64,000 nucleotides of DNA from Spirosoma sp. KUDC1026 (GCF_013375035.1 NZ_CP056032.1:1658001-1722000); one strand, 5' to 3'; shown: positions 52,048 to 62,218, counted from the first letter of the stretch. Notes: generated by a model not told the origin, from the letters alone. Translations and numbers: made by a program.

Positions 52048-53855
52048 GCGCTCTGTAGCGTCTCGAAGTAGGTTTTCAGCTTGTTCGCGCGGTCCTTACC
52101 GACCAGTTCAGCGACCTCATCAAACGGTGCTTCGCGGATCTTGTTGACACCTTTAAAGTGCTTAAGCAGCTTAGCTGCTGTTTTCTTACCGATACCATCC
52201 ACATTTTCCAGTTCGCTGATCAGACTGTTTCGACTCCGTTTATCGCGGTGATACGTAATGGCAAAGCGGTGGGCTTCGTCCCGGATGCGTTGAATCAGCT
52301 TAAGCGATTCCGACTTTTTATCGATGTATAAGGGTAACGTATCTTCGGGGAAGTAGATTTCCTCCAGTCGTTTAGCGATACCAATAATAGGGACCTTACC
52401 GTATAGGTCAAGCGCTTTTAGCGCATCGCAGGCAGCGCTAAGCTGGCCTTTGCCCCCGTCAATAACAATCAGATCGGGCAGGCCGGTGGCTTCTTCCAGA
52501 ACTCGGGTATAGCGACGCGTAACAACCTCGTACATACTGGCAAAGTCGTTCGGGCCGATAACGGTCTTGATCGAAAAATGTCGATATTCCTTATTGGCCG
52601 GTTTGCCACCGATGAAGCAGACCATGGCCGAAACGGGATTCGTACCCTGGATATTTGAGTTATCGAAACACTCAATACGGTTCGGTAGCGTTTTTAGCTG
52701 CAAATCCTGCTTCAGTCGGATAAGCACCCGGTCCTTCTTGCTGGCATTAGCTGTTGCTTCAGCTGCGGCTCGTTCCTGCCGTTCGCGCCGGAAATATAGG
52801 ACGTTCTTAAGCGACATGTCCAGTAGTTTCTTCTTATCGCCAATCTGTGGTACCGTAATTTCGGCCTGTAGATCAACGTCGAGCGGAATACTGGAAATGA
52901 TTTCTTTCGCTTGGCTACCGTACTGGCTTCGAAACTCAACAATCATCATGGCCAGCAAATCCGTATCGGTTTCGTCGAGTTTCTTTTTCACCTCAACCGT
53001 CTGAGCCTGCACAATTGTCCCGTTTACCACCTTCATGAAGTTGATGTAGGCCGAGGTCTCGTCAGACGCAATAGAGAATACGTCAGCGTCGGCAATTTTG
53101 GGGTTGACAACGGTCGATTTGCTCTGGAATCGCTGTAGGACATCGATTCGTTCCTTGTATTGCTGTGCCTGCTCAAAAGCCAGGTCGTTGGCCGCTTCTA
53201 CCATGCGGCCTTTGAAATATTCCTGCGCCGGTTTGAGATTTCCTTTCAGAATATGATGAACCTGCTCAATGTCTTTGTTGTAATCAGCTTCCTCCTGCTT
53301 GCCTTCACAAGGACCTTTGCAGTTGCCAATATGGTATTCCAGACAAACCTTGTACTTGCCCGCCTGAATATTCTCGGGAGCGAGGTTGTAATTACAGGTA
53401 CGAATCGTGAACAACTGGCTGAACATATCCAGCACCGTATACATAGGTTTCAGATTCGCAAACGGCCCGTAGAACGTACCCAGCTTGCGGTCGACACTGC
53501 GCGTGGTGATAACGCGGGGGAAATGCTCGTTCATTACGCAAACGAACGGATACGTTTTGTCATCCCGCAACAGGATGTTGTACTTGGGCTGATAGCGTTT
53601 GATTAACTGGTTTTCCAGTAATAACGCGTCAAATTCGGTATGGACAATAGTAAATTCCAGCTTCCGAATCTGACTGACCAACCGTAGCGTCTTGCGGTCA
53701 TGCTGCCGGGAATTGGTGAAATAGCTGCTAACCCGGTTTTTTAGGTCTTTGGCTTTACCAACATAAATCACCTCACCCGTCGCGTCGAAATACCGATAGA
53801 CGCCCGGTTCGTGAGGCACTTTCGCCAGTTCTTTTTTGTAATCAAAATCGGCCAC
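52044..53855 (-). CDS. uvrC: Excinuclease ABC subunit C
   Basis: UvrC makes both incisions around DNA lesions in nucleotide excision repair. The 603-residue protein has, in order, a GIY-YIG domain (GVYRYFDATGEVIYVGKAKDLKNRV, about 17-41), a cysteine cluster (CNYNLAP...CLEYHIGNCKGPCEGKQ), a UVR segment (AANDLAFEQAQQYKERIDVLQRF), the RNase-H-like nuclease domain (IECFDNSNIQGTNPVSAMVCF, DLIVIDGGKGQL), and C-terminal helix-hairpin-helix motifs (LENVDGIGKKTAAKLLKHF). Complete and typical. Monocistronic. Confidence 0.96.
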   Translation of the reverse strand: MADFDYKKELAKVPHEPGVYRYFDATGEVIYVGKAKDLKNRVSSYFTNSRQHDRKTLRLVSQIRKLEFTIVHTEFDALLLENQLIKRYQPKYNILLRDDKTYPFVCVMNEHFPRVITTRSVDRKLGTFYGPFANLKPMYTVLDMFSQLFTIRTCNYNLAPENIQAGKYKVCLEYHIGNCKGPCEGKQEEADYNKDIEQVHHILKGNLKPAQEYFKGRMVEAANDLAFEQAQQYKERIDVLQRFQSKSTVVNPKIADADVFSIASDETSAYINFMKVVNGTIVQAQTVEVKKKLDETDTDLLAMMIVEFRSQYGSQAKEIISSIPLDVDLQAEITVPQIGDKKKLLDMSLKNVLYFRRERQERAAAEATANASKKDRVLIRLKQDLQLKTLPNRIECFDNSNIQGTNPVSAMVCFIGGKPANKEYRHFSIKTVIGPNDFASMYEVVTRRYTRVLEEATGLPDLIVIDGGKGQLSAACDALKALDLYGKVPIIGIAKRLEEIYFPEDTLPLYIDKKSESLKLIQRIRDEAHRFAITYHRDKRSRNSLISELENVDGIGKKTAAKLLKHFKGVNKIREAPFDEVAELVGKDRANKLKTYFETLQSA

Positions 53856-53977
53856 AGGAGCGAGGGTATGAGTCGAAATGAATGGGAGAACAGACCGTGA
53901 AAATGTCGTAAAAAAGGCATTGGTCTATCCAATAAAATAACAAGAGTTATGGGCTAAAGGTTGCCGGTTCTCTTGTA

Positions 53978-54023
53978 GCAGAAAGGCGGCAAAACTCTAC
54001 ACTGAGTTTTGCCGCCTTTCTGC
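53978..54023 (-). terminator. Long hairpin downstream of the penicillin-binding protein gene
   Basis: Perfect 20-bp arms (53978-53997 and 54004-54023) with a 6-base loop. The T-rich flank is on the plus strand, so termination of the minus-strand gene would rely on the stem strength. Confidence 0.7.
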
Positions 54024-54041
54024 TTTTTCAATGAAATGAAC

Positions 54042-56399
54042 TTATTGTAGCATTTCGTCTTCAACTTCAGGAGCTACTTTGGGTGGAATATACCGTTGGG
54101 CCGAATCGATATAAACTCCGCCACAGTCGATCTTGAAGTTGTTCGGCTTGCGGAAAGGCTCGGGCCGGTAATTCGTCAGCGTCGGGTCTTTGTACACTTT
54201 TTGCATATACATCGCCCAGGCGGGCATGGCCATCCGACCGCCCTGCCCCAGTTCAATCGACCGGAAGTGAATAGATCGGTCATCACCACCCACCCATAGT
54301 CCAGATACCAGGTTCTGCGTCATACCCATGAACCAGGCGTCGGAGTAGTTCGAAGTCGTTCCCGTTTTGGCCGCAATTTCGTTCCCGCCTTCCAGCAGTT
54401 TGTATTGCGATTTTAGCCGCTGGGCAGTACCGCCGGGTTCTTCCACGGCACCCCGCATCAGGTGAAGCATTTCATAGGCCCGGTTGGCGCTGATAACCTG
54501 GTTGGCATCGGGCGTAAACTTCTTCAGTACGTTGCCGTTCTTGTCCTCAATCCGCCAGATCACCATCGGGCGAACCCGGGTACCACCGTTGGCAAAGGCG
54601 CAGTAAGCGGATACCATTTCGTAGACCGATACGTCGCTGGTTCCTAAGCAGAGCGTCGGGTCTTCACGCAGGTCATTACTTTGAATGCCCATTTCGTGGG
54701 CGTATTTGATAACCGCCCCCGCCCGGGTCTTCTTTATCAACTGAGCACTAACGGTATTGATCGACTGACCTAGTGCTTCCCGTAACGACAAACTCCGGAA
54801 GCTATAGCGCCCCGTCGAGTTTTTAGGCGTCCAGGCCGGACCATTGTTGTTGTCCTCACCGTGGGCAAAGGTTGTTGGCTGATCAGTAATATGGCTACAG
54901 GGCGTCACAAAGCCCTGGTCCATTGCCGTTAGATACACAAACGGCTTGAAGGTCGAGCCCGGCTGCCGACGACTCTGCCGGACGTGATCGAACTTCATGT
55001 GTTTAAAATTGATCCCACCCACCCAGGCTTTGACGTGGCCGGAACGGGGGTCCATGGACATAAAGCCGGTGTTCAGCAATCGTTTGTAGTACTTGATTGA
55101 GTCCAGCGGACTCATGGTGGTATCTTTCTCGTTTCGACGGCCGCCGTAGACAAAGACTTTCATCTTGATCGGGCGACGCATCTCCCGCCAGATAGCGGCT
55201 TCGTCGTCACCGTACCCCGCCTTGAGTTGCTTGTACCGAGTTGTCCGTTTCGCCCGTTCCTCAATAAATCCAGGAATTTCGACGTACTTCTTCGTCCGGT
55301 CGTCCTGCTTGACCCAGGGATTCCGGCCGCGCCAGTGTTCGTAGAATTTCTTCTGCTGATCGCGCATGTTAGCCATAACAGCCTCCTCGGCGTAGGCCTG
55401 CATGCGTGAGTCTATGGTCGTGTATATTTTCAGACCGCTGGTGTAAAGGTCGAGGTCAGCACCCGGATTCTCTTCGTTATACTGCCGAATCCACTGCTTG
55501 ATATCATCCCGGATCACCGACCGGAAATAAGCCGCCATTCCCGTGTTCTGGTTCTCAATGCTGAAATCGAGTTTGAGTGGTTTGCTCTTGTACGCCACGA
55601 ACTGGTCTTCGGTCAGGAAGCCGTATTTCCGCATCTGACTCAAAACAACATTCCGGCGTTCCCTGGCCCGTTCTTCAAAGAGACGCGGGTTATAAAGCGT
55701 CGGGTTTTTGAGCAATCCCACCAGTAGAGCCGCTTCTTCAACCGATAGTTGCCAGGGTTCTTTACTGAAATAAGTCTTGGCCGCAGTCTTGATTCCGTAC
55801 GTATTGTTTCCAAATGACACTGTGTTGAGGTACATCATCATGACCTCCTGCTTGGTGTAGTTTCGTTCCAGCCGCACTGCTAGAATCCATTCTTTGGTCT
55901 TGGCAATAACCAGGCCCAGCAAGGGGACATTGCCCAGGGGCCCCCGTAGTTCCTCCCGGCGGGTATCGAACAGGTTCTTAGCCGTCTGTTGGGTCAGCGT
56001 ACTGCCACCACCCGAACTGGATGCATCTTTAAACGTAACGAGACCGCCAACCGCCCGGAACAGCGACCGGGGGTCGATCCCAGCATGTTTAATAAAACGA
56101 GCATCTTCTGTAGCCAGCAGCGCCGACGTAACGTTGGGCGATACCTGCGAGATATCGATGGGAGTTCGGTTTTCGACGTAGTATTTGCCCAATAACTGAT
56201 TATCGGCCGTGTACACTTCCGATGCTTCTTCGCTTTTCGGGTTTTCGAGTGCTTTCAGGCTGGGCATTCCGCCAAACAACCATAGAAAATTATAGCTGAC
56301 GGCGAGAACATACAGAACCAGCATGACAATGCCAGTCAGCGTGAGTTGCCAGAGCGTTTTAATAAAAGGCCGGTAGGTACCGGGCGAGAATATAGACAT
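54042..56399 (-). CDS. Class A penicillin-binding protein (PBP1A type)
   Basis: A 785-residue bifunctional peptidoglycan synthase. One N-terminal membrane helix (LTLTGIVMLVLYVLAVSYNFLW) is followed by the glycosyltransferase domain (ATEDARFIKHAGIDPRSLFRA, GGSTLTQQTAKNLF, LERNYTKQEVMMMYLNTVSFGNNTYGI) and the transpeptidase domain with the SxxK (GSTFKPFVYLTAM), SxN (SINTVSAQL) and KTGTT (AAKTGTTSNYSDAWFMG) motifs. It polymerises and cross-links the cell wall. The C-terminal tail is short and acidic (EVEDEMLQ). It begins 67 bp after the sprE-like gene on the same strand. Confidence 0.95.
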   Translation of the reverse strand: MSIFSPGTYRPFIKTLWQLTLTGIVMLVLYVLAVSYNFLWLFGGMPSLKALENPKSEEASEVYTADNQLLGKYYVENRTPIDISQVSPNVTSALLATEDARFIKHAGIDPRSLFRAVGGLVTFKDASSSGGGSTLTQQTAKNLFDTRREELRGPLGNVPLLGLVIAKTKEWILAVRLERNYTKQEVMMMYLNTVSFGNNTYGIKTAAKTYFSKEPWQLSVEEAALLVGLLKNPTLYNPRLFEERARERRNVVLSQMRKYGFLTEDQFVAYKSKPLKLDFSIENQNTGMAAYFRSVIRDDIKQWIRQYNEENPGADLDLYTSGLKIYTTIDSRMQAYAEEAVMANMRDQQKKFYEHWRGRNPWVKQDDRTKKYVEIPGFIEERAKRTTRYKQLKAGYGDDEAAIWREMRRPIKMKVFVYGGRRNEKDTTMSPLDSIKYYKRLLNTGFMSMDPRSGHVKAWVGGINFKHMKFDHVRQSRRQPGSTFKPFVYLTAMDQGFVTPCSHITDQPTTFAHGEDNNNGPAWTPKNSTGRYSFRSLSLREALGQSINTVSAQLIKKTRAGAVIKYAHEMGIQSNDLREDPTLCLGTSDVSVYEMVSAYCAFANGGTRVRPMVIWRIEDKNGNVLKKFTPDANQVISANRAYEMLHLMRGAVEEPGGTAQRLKSQYKLLEGGNEIAAKTGTTSNYSDAWFMGMTQNLVSGLWVGGDDRSIHFRSIELGQGGRMAMPAWAMYMQKVYKDPTLTNYRPEPFRKPNNFKIDCGGVYIDSAQRYIPPKVAPEVEDEMLQ

Positions 56400-56466
56400 A
56401 ATTCAGATGCGGTTTCCCGCGAATAATACTACCTGGCCAATGGGCTGCTGACCAGTACGTCAGGAC

Positions 56467-58749
56467 TTATTTTGGTGGCAACTGGTTAGACTGATTGGCC
56501 AGCGTTTGCATTTCTTTCACGCGGGGCAGCAACTGGCTACCGGGATAATCGCGGACAAATTCGTTCAGCGCCTGCCGGTACGGATCGACGCCCTGAACCT
56601 TTCCAATCAGAATAATCCGTAATAACGCCAGTTTATCTTCCAACTGAGTACCTACAAAAGTACTTAATGCGTTGTCTGCCCGGGCCAGTGCTTCGGTGGG
56701 GTTGTTCGCTTTGTAAAGGTCGTAAATCTGCGTGTATGCTGCTACTGCCTGCGTTTCTGACCCACTGGTCTGACCGGCACCCCGACCAACCAGTCGGGCG
56801 TAGGACGTATTGGGAAATTCAAGCAGCAATTTATCCTTCCAATCCGACGTTTTGCCCAGTTGCTCGTTCGAAAGGTGGAGCAGGTAGTAAATCTCCGGTT
56901 TTTGTAACGTATTCGGGTAGCGACTAAGTAGCTGCTCAAAGCTTGTAATGGCTTCAGCGGGTTTGTCGAGTTCAAACTTATAAAGTTTGCCTAACTGATA
57001 GAGGGCATTTTCGATGCGCTGGCTGGCCTGGATCTGGGCGGCTGGCGAAAACGGAATCTTTGCCAGCATTGCCTTTTTCTTGGCCTGCCGGGCCGCCGAC
57101 GAATTATCAACGTTGGCAACAGCATTAGGCGCATCGGGCTGCTGCAACGGCGCATTCGGGTTGATCGCATTGGCCGCCGGGTTGTTGTTCAGGGGGCTGT
57201 TGACGCCCGGCACTGATGCCGATGCGTCTTTGTTGCTCCGGCGCCAGTCGTCTTCCAGCGGTCGATTGCCCCAGCGTACTGAAAATTCCTGCCGTCCCTG
57301 GCTCATGGCAATGGGGTTATAAAGAACCCATCGTTCGGCGGGGGGCAGGTTTGAGTTGGTAGCCCCCGGTACGTTCGATATGGTACCGCTGGCTGCCTGA
57401 TCCGTAATCTGCTGGGCAATGGCCTGCTGTTCCTTTTCTTCTTTTTCCTGCTTGTCAAGTACGTTATCCAGCATGCGGTTCAGTTCCGAGGACTTCATAC
57501 CCGCCAACGCAATCAGACTATCGTCGGTGCGAACTGTTGTGCTATAAAGCACAAACTCATCCAATATTTTCTTCCGGGCAGCCAGGGCCGCATAGTTCGG
57601 CGACTGCTGAGGCAACAGCGCCATCGCACTGTCGTAATAGGCTTTTGCCCGGACGTAATCCGATTTCTTCTCGAAATACAGCCGGCCAATTTCGGCGTAG
57701 GTCTGTGGCACCTGTGTGGTGTTGCCAGCCGCTGCCTGAATGGACAGTTTGTAAAAGTTGATGGCCTGGTCGATACGTCCGCTCCGGGCTTCGAGCAGGC
57801 CCATCGTATAATAGATCTTATCTTTCAGATCGGCGTTTTTGCGGTCGTTCAGCATCTGGTTGAATAAAGCTGCCGACTCTGAAGTCCGTTTCGAATCGCC
57901 TAGCAAGCCATTGCTCTGAATCGAGTACAGGTTGGCGTAAAACGACTGATCGTAATTGGGGCGGGACTTCGATACCTTCGTGTACTGTTCAAGCGCTTTC
58001 CGGGGCTGTCCCAGTAAATCATACAGCTGGCCCGCAATCAGGTGCAACCGAGCCGTCGACTCACCTTTTTTCAGTAGGGGGAACGTCGCTTCCAGCACCC
58101 CAACGGCGATCAGATATTCACCTGCCCGTTCATGCATGTACGCTTTGGTCAGGTAGAAGTCGCGGGTATTAATTTTGTTTAACGGCTGGGTACGAAGGTA
58201 TTCGCCCACGTTTTGGGCGTTGGCATAATCACCGGCTTCGGTATAGGCTCGCATCAGGTATACCAGCGCGGTGTGTTTATCTTCTTCGCTGGTTCCTTTT
58301 GTGTTTACGTATTTGAATACTTCGATGGCATTAGGCAGGTCCTGCTTCAGCAAACGCGCCCGGCCAATAAGAATATAGGCGTTATCGAGCCATTTGCTGT
58401 TCTGATGGCGTTCGGGAATCAGCGAGGCTTTTTTTATGGCATCGTCCAACTGGGGCTTGACCGGTTGGGCCAGCATAGAATCGACCGGTAGCAGCACCGG
58501 GAGCAGCTGATTGTAATTTTCCTGCCGGGATTTGAACAGGATCTGCTCGGCACCATCAATCTGCTCACGGGCAATGACGTACGCGTTATAATGCGCATTC
58601 AGATTGTGATAGCCTTTGCTAAGTGGTTTTGAGCTATGCTGAGAGCAGGAAATTAACCCGCCCACAGCCAGCACGAAAACCGCTGCTATTGACGGGATAT
58701 GATAAAAAAGCAAGCGGGACATGCGAAAAGAATGCGTAGGCATTTGCAT
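56467..58749 (-). CDS. SprE/PorW-like TPR lipoprotein of the T9SS
   Basis: A 760-residue lipoprotein. The signal ends in a lipobox (LISCSQ). A downstream ATG at 58722 would shorten the N-terminus by nine residues. The N-terminus GYHNLNAHYNAYVIAREQI is the hallmark of SprE/PorW, an outer-membrane TPR lipoprotein needed for T9SS and gliding. TPR-type helices follow (AIEVFKYVNTKG, YLMRAYTEAGDYANAQNVGEYL, KALEQYTKVSKSRPNYDQSFYAN, and ALYQLGKLYKFELDKPAEAITSFEQLLSRYPN near the C-terminus). A central Asn/Pro-rich stretch (about 510-560) separates the two TPR parts. It is near the gldKLMN cluster, supporting the call. Confidence 0.8.
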   Translation of the reverse strand: MQMPTHSFRMSRLLFYHIPSIAAVFVLAVGGLISCSQHSSKPLSKGYHNLNAHYNAYVIAREQIDGAEQILFKSRQENYNQLLPVLLPVDSMLAQPVKPQLDDAIKKASLIPERHQNSKWLDNAYILIGRARLLKQDLPNAIEVFKYVNTKGTSEEDKHTALVYLMRAYTEAGDYANAQNVGEYLRTQPLNKINTRDFYLTKAYMHERAGEYLIAVGVLEATFPLLKKGESTARLHLIAGQLYDLLGQPRKALEQYTKVSKSRPNYDQSFYANLYSIQSNGLLGDSKRTSESAALFNQMLNDRKNADLKDKIYYTMGLLEARSGRIDQAINFYKLSIQAAAGNTTQVPQTYAEIGRLYFEKKSDYVRAKAYYDSAMALLPQQSPNYAALAARKKILDEFVLYSTTVRTDDSLIALAGMKSSELNRMLDNVLDKQEKEEKEQQAIAQQITDQAASGTISNVPGATNSNLPPAERWVLYNPIAMSQGRQEFSVRWGNRPLEDDWRRSNKDASASVPGVNSPLNNNPAANAINPNAPLQQPDAPNAVANVDNSSAARQAKKKAMLAKIPFSPAAQIQASQRIENALYQLGKLYKFELDKPAEAITSFEQLLSRYPNTLQKPEIYYLLHLSNEQLGKTSDWKDKLLLEFPNTSYARLVGRGAGQTSGSETQAVAAYTQIYDLYKANNPTEALARADNALSTFVGTQLEDKLALLRIILIGKVQGVDPYRQALNEFVRDYPGSQLLPRVKEMQTLANQSNQLPPK

Positions 58750-58839
58750 TAAAACGACCCAGGCTGTGCTGGCATTATGGAACGTTAGGCCAAATTAACG
58801 AATTTTGCATTTTTCTAGCGTGTATACCAACTCAATTCG

Positions 58840-59112
58840 ATGGAAAACTCGTCTGACCAATTCGACAAAAACCGTTCCAGGGAGGCTGGAAAAAAAACTT
58901 CACTGGAGAACGCTACTGATAAAAGCCGGTCGATTGCCCAATACAGCGGCATTGCGTTTCAGATGCTGGGCACCATCGGACTGGGCGTCTGGGGCGGGAT
59001 GAAACTCGACGAATGGCAGCAAAACCAGCGTCCCATCTGGACTATCGTACTGGCTCTAACGGCTATTGGTGCCTCCCTGTATTTGTTCATTCGGCAAATC
59101 ACCCAAAAATAA
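58840..59112 (+). CDS. atpZ: AtpZ-like protein (ATP synthase accessory subunit)
   Basis: A 90-residue protein with two membrane helices: YSGIAFQMLGTIGLGVWGGMKLDEW and PIWTIVLALTAIGASLYLFIRQI. This is the AtpZ/AtpI-type layout, with GxWxGxxLDxW in the loop. The family is linked to ATP synthase rotor assembly or Mg/Ca transport. The N-terminus is charged and probably cytoplasmic. It is the first gene of the ATP synthase operon, 66 bp before the next membrane gene, and is divergent from the SprE-like gene. Confidence 0.82.
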   Translation: MENSSDQFDKNRSREAGKKTSLENATDKSRSIAQYSGIAFQMLGTIGLGVWGGMKLDEWQQNQRPIWTIVLALTAIGASLYLFIRQITQK

Positions 59113-59178
59113 TATTTCGACCCGATCGTGACCATTCACCGATGGTGTTGATCGAGGCTGATCCGTTCAACAGTAGTT

Positions 59179-59544
59179 ATGCTGCGTACCTTTCTATTTA
59201 CACTCCTGCTGGCGATTGTATTTTTCGTAGCCGAACGATATTTGGCCGCCAACTGGGTTCACCACCACTGGAAAGTGCTGTTGCTCTTTTTTCTGAGCGT
59301 TTCGTTTCTGCTGCACCGGTTAGTTGAGGCTGGTTTACAGAGTAATTCAGAACGGTTTATTACCCTGTATCTGGCGGCTACCGTTGTCCGTCTGATACTA
59401 AGCTTCCTCTTTGTCGGCTTTTTCCTTTATCAGAACGTAACGCAGCGCCTACTTTTCGTTGTTACATTTCTTGTACTATATATATGTTACACAAGCTTTG
59501 AGATTTGGGGGCTTAATCGTAACTTGCGACGCGATTCGAAATAA
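59179..59544 (+). CDS. Four-helix membrane protein of the ATP synthase operon (AtpI-like)
   Basis: A 121-residue integral membrane protein with four helices (MLRTFLFTLLLAIVFFVAERYL, HWKVLLLFFLSVSFLLHRLV, FITLYLAATVVRLILSFLFVGFFLY, RLLFVVTFLVLYICYTSFEIWGL). Its position between atpZ and atpB matches that of AtpI-like subunits in Bacteroidota. Assembly of the c-ring is the assumed role. Its stop is 16 bp before the atpB ATG chosen here. Confidence 0.7.
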   Translation: MLRTFLFTLLLAIVFFVAERYLAANWVHHHWKVLLLFFLSVSFLLHRLVEAGLQSNSERFITLYLAATVVRLILSFLFVGFFLYQNVTQRLLFVVTFLVLYICYTSFEIWGLNRNLRRDSK

Positions 59545-59560
59545 AGGTCATTCTCATCAT

Positions 59561-60649
59561 ATGATGCGTTCGGTTTTAAATAAATTTTTACTGGCTATTG
59601 GTCTCGTTTTTAGTTCGTTAGCGTCTGTTCAGGCGCAGGAGCACGGACATGAGGGCGAAGCGCCACACAAGAAAGAAGGATTTAATGTGGGTGAAATGAT
59701 TATGCACCACATTAAAGATGAGCACGGCTGGGAGCTGGCTCATGGCCTGACAATTCCGCTTCCGGTTATTCTGTATTCAGACGATCGGGGGGTAGAAGTA
59801 TTCTCATCCGCACGGCTGGCTCACGATGCTGTTTACAATGGCTACAAACAGGAGCATGGTAAAATCCATCGCGTCAACCAAGCCGGAGAGGTGGAGGAAG
59901 GGGTCAAACTGTATGACTTCTCGATCACTAAAAACACGGCATCGCTGTTGCTGAGTGCTGTTATCATGCTGCTGCTGTTCACGTCGGTGAGCCGGGGGTA
60001 TGCAAAAAACAAAGGCAAGGCTCCGAAAGGCGTTCAGTCGTTGCTGGAGCCGATCATCCTTTTTGTTCGGGACGATATTGCCAAGCCAAGCATCGGTCAC
60101 CACCACGGCCGGTATCTGCCTTACCTACTGACGTTGTTCTTCTTTATCCTGATCAACAACCTGCTGGGTCTGCTGCCGGGGGCTGCCAACCTGACTGGAA
60201 ACATTGCCGTTACGTTGTCGCTGGCGGTGCTGACGTTCCTGATCGTTACGTTCAGCGGGAATAAAAACTACTGGATGCACATCATCAGCCCCCCGGGTGT
60301 CCCCTGGTTTGTACTGCCTATTATGATTCCGGTTGAGATCGTTGGCGTATTCATGAAGCCTATTTCGCTGATGGTCCGGTTGTTTGCCAACATCACCGCT
60401 GGCCACATCATCATCTTGAGCTTGCTGGGTCTGATTTTTATGGCTAACGCCCTGGCGGGAGCAACTACGAGTGTGGCGATCAGCCCAGTGGTTATGTTCT
60501 TTACGCTGTTTCTGAATTTCATTGAATTAATCGTAGCGTTCCTGCAGGCGTTCATCTTTACCCTGCTGACCGCCATGTATATCGGCAGCGCCGTGGAGGA
60601 ACATCACCACCACGACGAAGCACACGGTACCGTTTCCGAACTGGGCTAA
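59561..60649 (+). CDS. atpB: ATP synthase F0 subunit a
   Basis: Subunit a forms the proton half-channels against the c-ring. The 362-residue protein starts at the ATG at 59561 (the next ATG, 59564, is also possible). Bacteroidota-type features are a signal-peptide-like start (LNKFLLAIGLVFSSLASVQAQ) and a periplasmic extension rich in histidine and acidic residues (HGHEGEAPHKKEGFNVGEMIMHHIKDEHGWE). Five to six membrane helices follow, with the essential arginine in KPISLMVRLFANITAGHIII. A His/Glu-rich end (EEHHHHDEAHG) is cytoplasmic. Confidence 0.94.
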   Translation: MMRSVLNKFLLAIGLVFSSLASVQAQEHGHEGEAPHKKEGFNVGEMIMHHIKDEHGWELAHGLTIPLPVILYSDDRGVEVFSSARLAHDAVYNGYKQEHGKIHRVNQAGEVEEGVKLYDFSITKNTASLLLSAVIMLLLFTSVSRGYAKNKGKAPKGVQSLLEPIILFVRDDIAKPSIGHHHGRYLPYLLTLFFFILINNLLGLLPGAANLTGNIAVTLSLAVLTFLIVTFSGNKNYWMHIISPPGVPWFVLPIMIPVEIVGVFMKPISLMVRLFANITAGHIIILSLLGLIFMANALAGATTSVAISPVVMFFTLFLNFIELIVAFLQAFIFTLLTAMYIGSAVEEHHHHDEAHGTVSELG

Positions 60650-60713
60650 TCGGAAAATGTAGGTAGTTAGTCCAATTGTTGATTTGCAATCTTTTGTTTG
60701 TTTCACTTAATAA

Positions 60714-60989
<276 letters not shown>

Positions 60990-61159
60990 GTCGCCCGCAT
61001 CCCGCAGTAGTACGTTTTGAGCAGGCTGAGTACATTAGGTATCGGCATCCCTGCTCGCTAATGTTCGAGAATCGCCTGTCCGGTCGGGTTTGCCGCCGGG
61101 TGGGCGCTTTTCAATCAACAAAAGATTGATTCCATCGACTTTCTGATAATTACACACAT

Positions 61160-61654
61160 ATGGACTTACTTACTCCCGACCTTGGACTGCTCTTCTGGCA
61201 GGTAGTTGTATTCCTAGTTCTATTTCTGCTGCTCCGCGCCTTCGCCTGGAAACCCATTACCGAAAGCCTGCACGAGCGGGAAGATAATATCCAGAGCGCA
61301 CTGGATCTGGCCGAAAAAACCCGGTCGGAAATGACGGCGCTGAAAGCCAATAACGAAAAACTGCAGGCCGAAGCCCGCGCCGAACGTGAAGTTATCCTGA
61401 GAGGTGCTAAAGAAACGGCGGATAAAATGCTGGCCGAAGCCCGCGACAAGGCCGAAAGCGAAGGACGCCGGATTCTGGAGCAGAACCGGGAAGCCATGCA
61501 GAACGAACGGCAGGCTCTGGTAATGCAGATGAAAAAAGAAGTTGTTACGCTGTCGCTGGAAATTGCCGAAAAAGTACTGCGTAAAGAACTGAGTGACAAA
61601 GCTACCCAGGAGAAGCTGGTTACGGATCTGGTCTCAAATTCACGCTTAAACTAA
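61160..61654 (+). CDS. atpF: ATP synthase F0 subunit b
   Basis: The peripheral-stalk subunit, 164 residues. A single N-terminal membrane helix (LGLLFWQVVVFLVLFLLLRAFAW) is followed by KPITESLHEREDNIQSALDLAEKTRSEM and a long charged helix (KANNEKLQAEARAEREVIL, ADKMLAEARDKAESEGRRI) that dimerises along the stalk and ends near the delta-binding region (EKVLRKELSDKATQEKLV). It is followed after 6 bp by atpH. 170 bp separate it from atpE. Confidence 0.95.
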   Translation: MDLLTPDLGLLFWQVVVFLVLFLLLRAFAWKPITESLHEREDNIQSALDLAEKTRSEMTALKANNEKLQAEARAEREVILRGAKETADKMLAEARDKAESEGRRILEQNREAMQNERQALVMQMKKEVVTLSLEIAEKVLRKELSDKATQEKLVTDLVSNSRLN

Positions 61655-61660
61655 CCGACT

Positions 61661-62200
61661 ATGGCAGTTGCTACGGTTGCGGCCCGCTACGCCAAGTCGC
61701 TGCTGGATTTGGCGCAGGAGAAAGGCCTGACAGAGACAATTTACAAAGACATGCTGATGTTCCGGGAGACGCTGACGCAAAGCCGTCCCCTGCGACTCAT
61801 GCTGAAGAACCCGATTGTCCGGGCTGAGAAAAAGACCGCCGTTGTCCGGCAGATCTTCAGCGGCCGGGTTGATACGCTGACGATGACGTTCCTTGATATT
61901 GTCGGCAAGAAAAATCGGGAAGGTATCGTAGATGCCATTGCTGACGAGTTTATCAGTCAGTACGACCGAATCAAAGGCGTTAAACGCGCTACGGTGGTTA
62001 CGACCGTTCCGCTGACTGATGACCAACGGGAGAAGTTCAAACAGATTGTGCTTGACTATACGAATGGTAAGCAAGTCGAACTGGACGAAAAAATCGATCC
62101 GAAACTTATCGGAGGTTATGTTCTCCGCTTGGGCGATCAGCAAATCGATGGTTCGATCCGGAATCAGCTGAATGAGATTCGTCTTCAATTCCTGAACTAG
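61661..62200 (+). CDS. atpH: ATP synthase F1 subunit delta
   Basis: Delta joins the stalk to F1. The 179 residues show the family pattern VAARYAKSLLDLAQEKGLTETIYKDM, a conserved middle (NPIVRAEKKTAVVRQIF), and a C-terminal VDEKIDPKLIGGYVLRLGDQQIDGSIRNQL-type segment. It is the last gene of the operon in this window. A strong terminator follows it directly, and neither atpA nor atpG is downstream. Confidence 0.95.
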   Translation: MAVATVAARYAKSLLDLAQEKGLTETIYKDMLMFRETLTQSRPLRLMLKNPIVRAEKKTAVVRQIFSGRVDTLTMTFLDIVGKKNREGIVDAIADEFISQYDRIKGVKRATVVTTVPLTDDQREKFKQIVLDYTNGKQVELDEKIDPKLIGGYVLRLGDQQIDGSIRNQLNEIRLQFLN

Positions 62201-62218
62201 GAATAGACGTAAACATAC

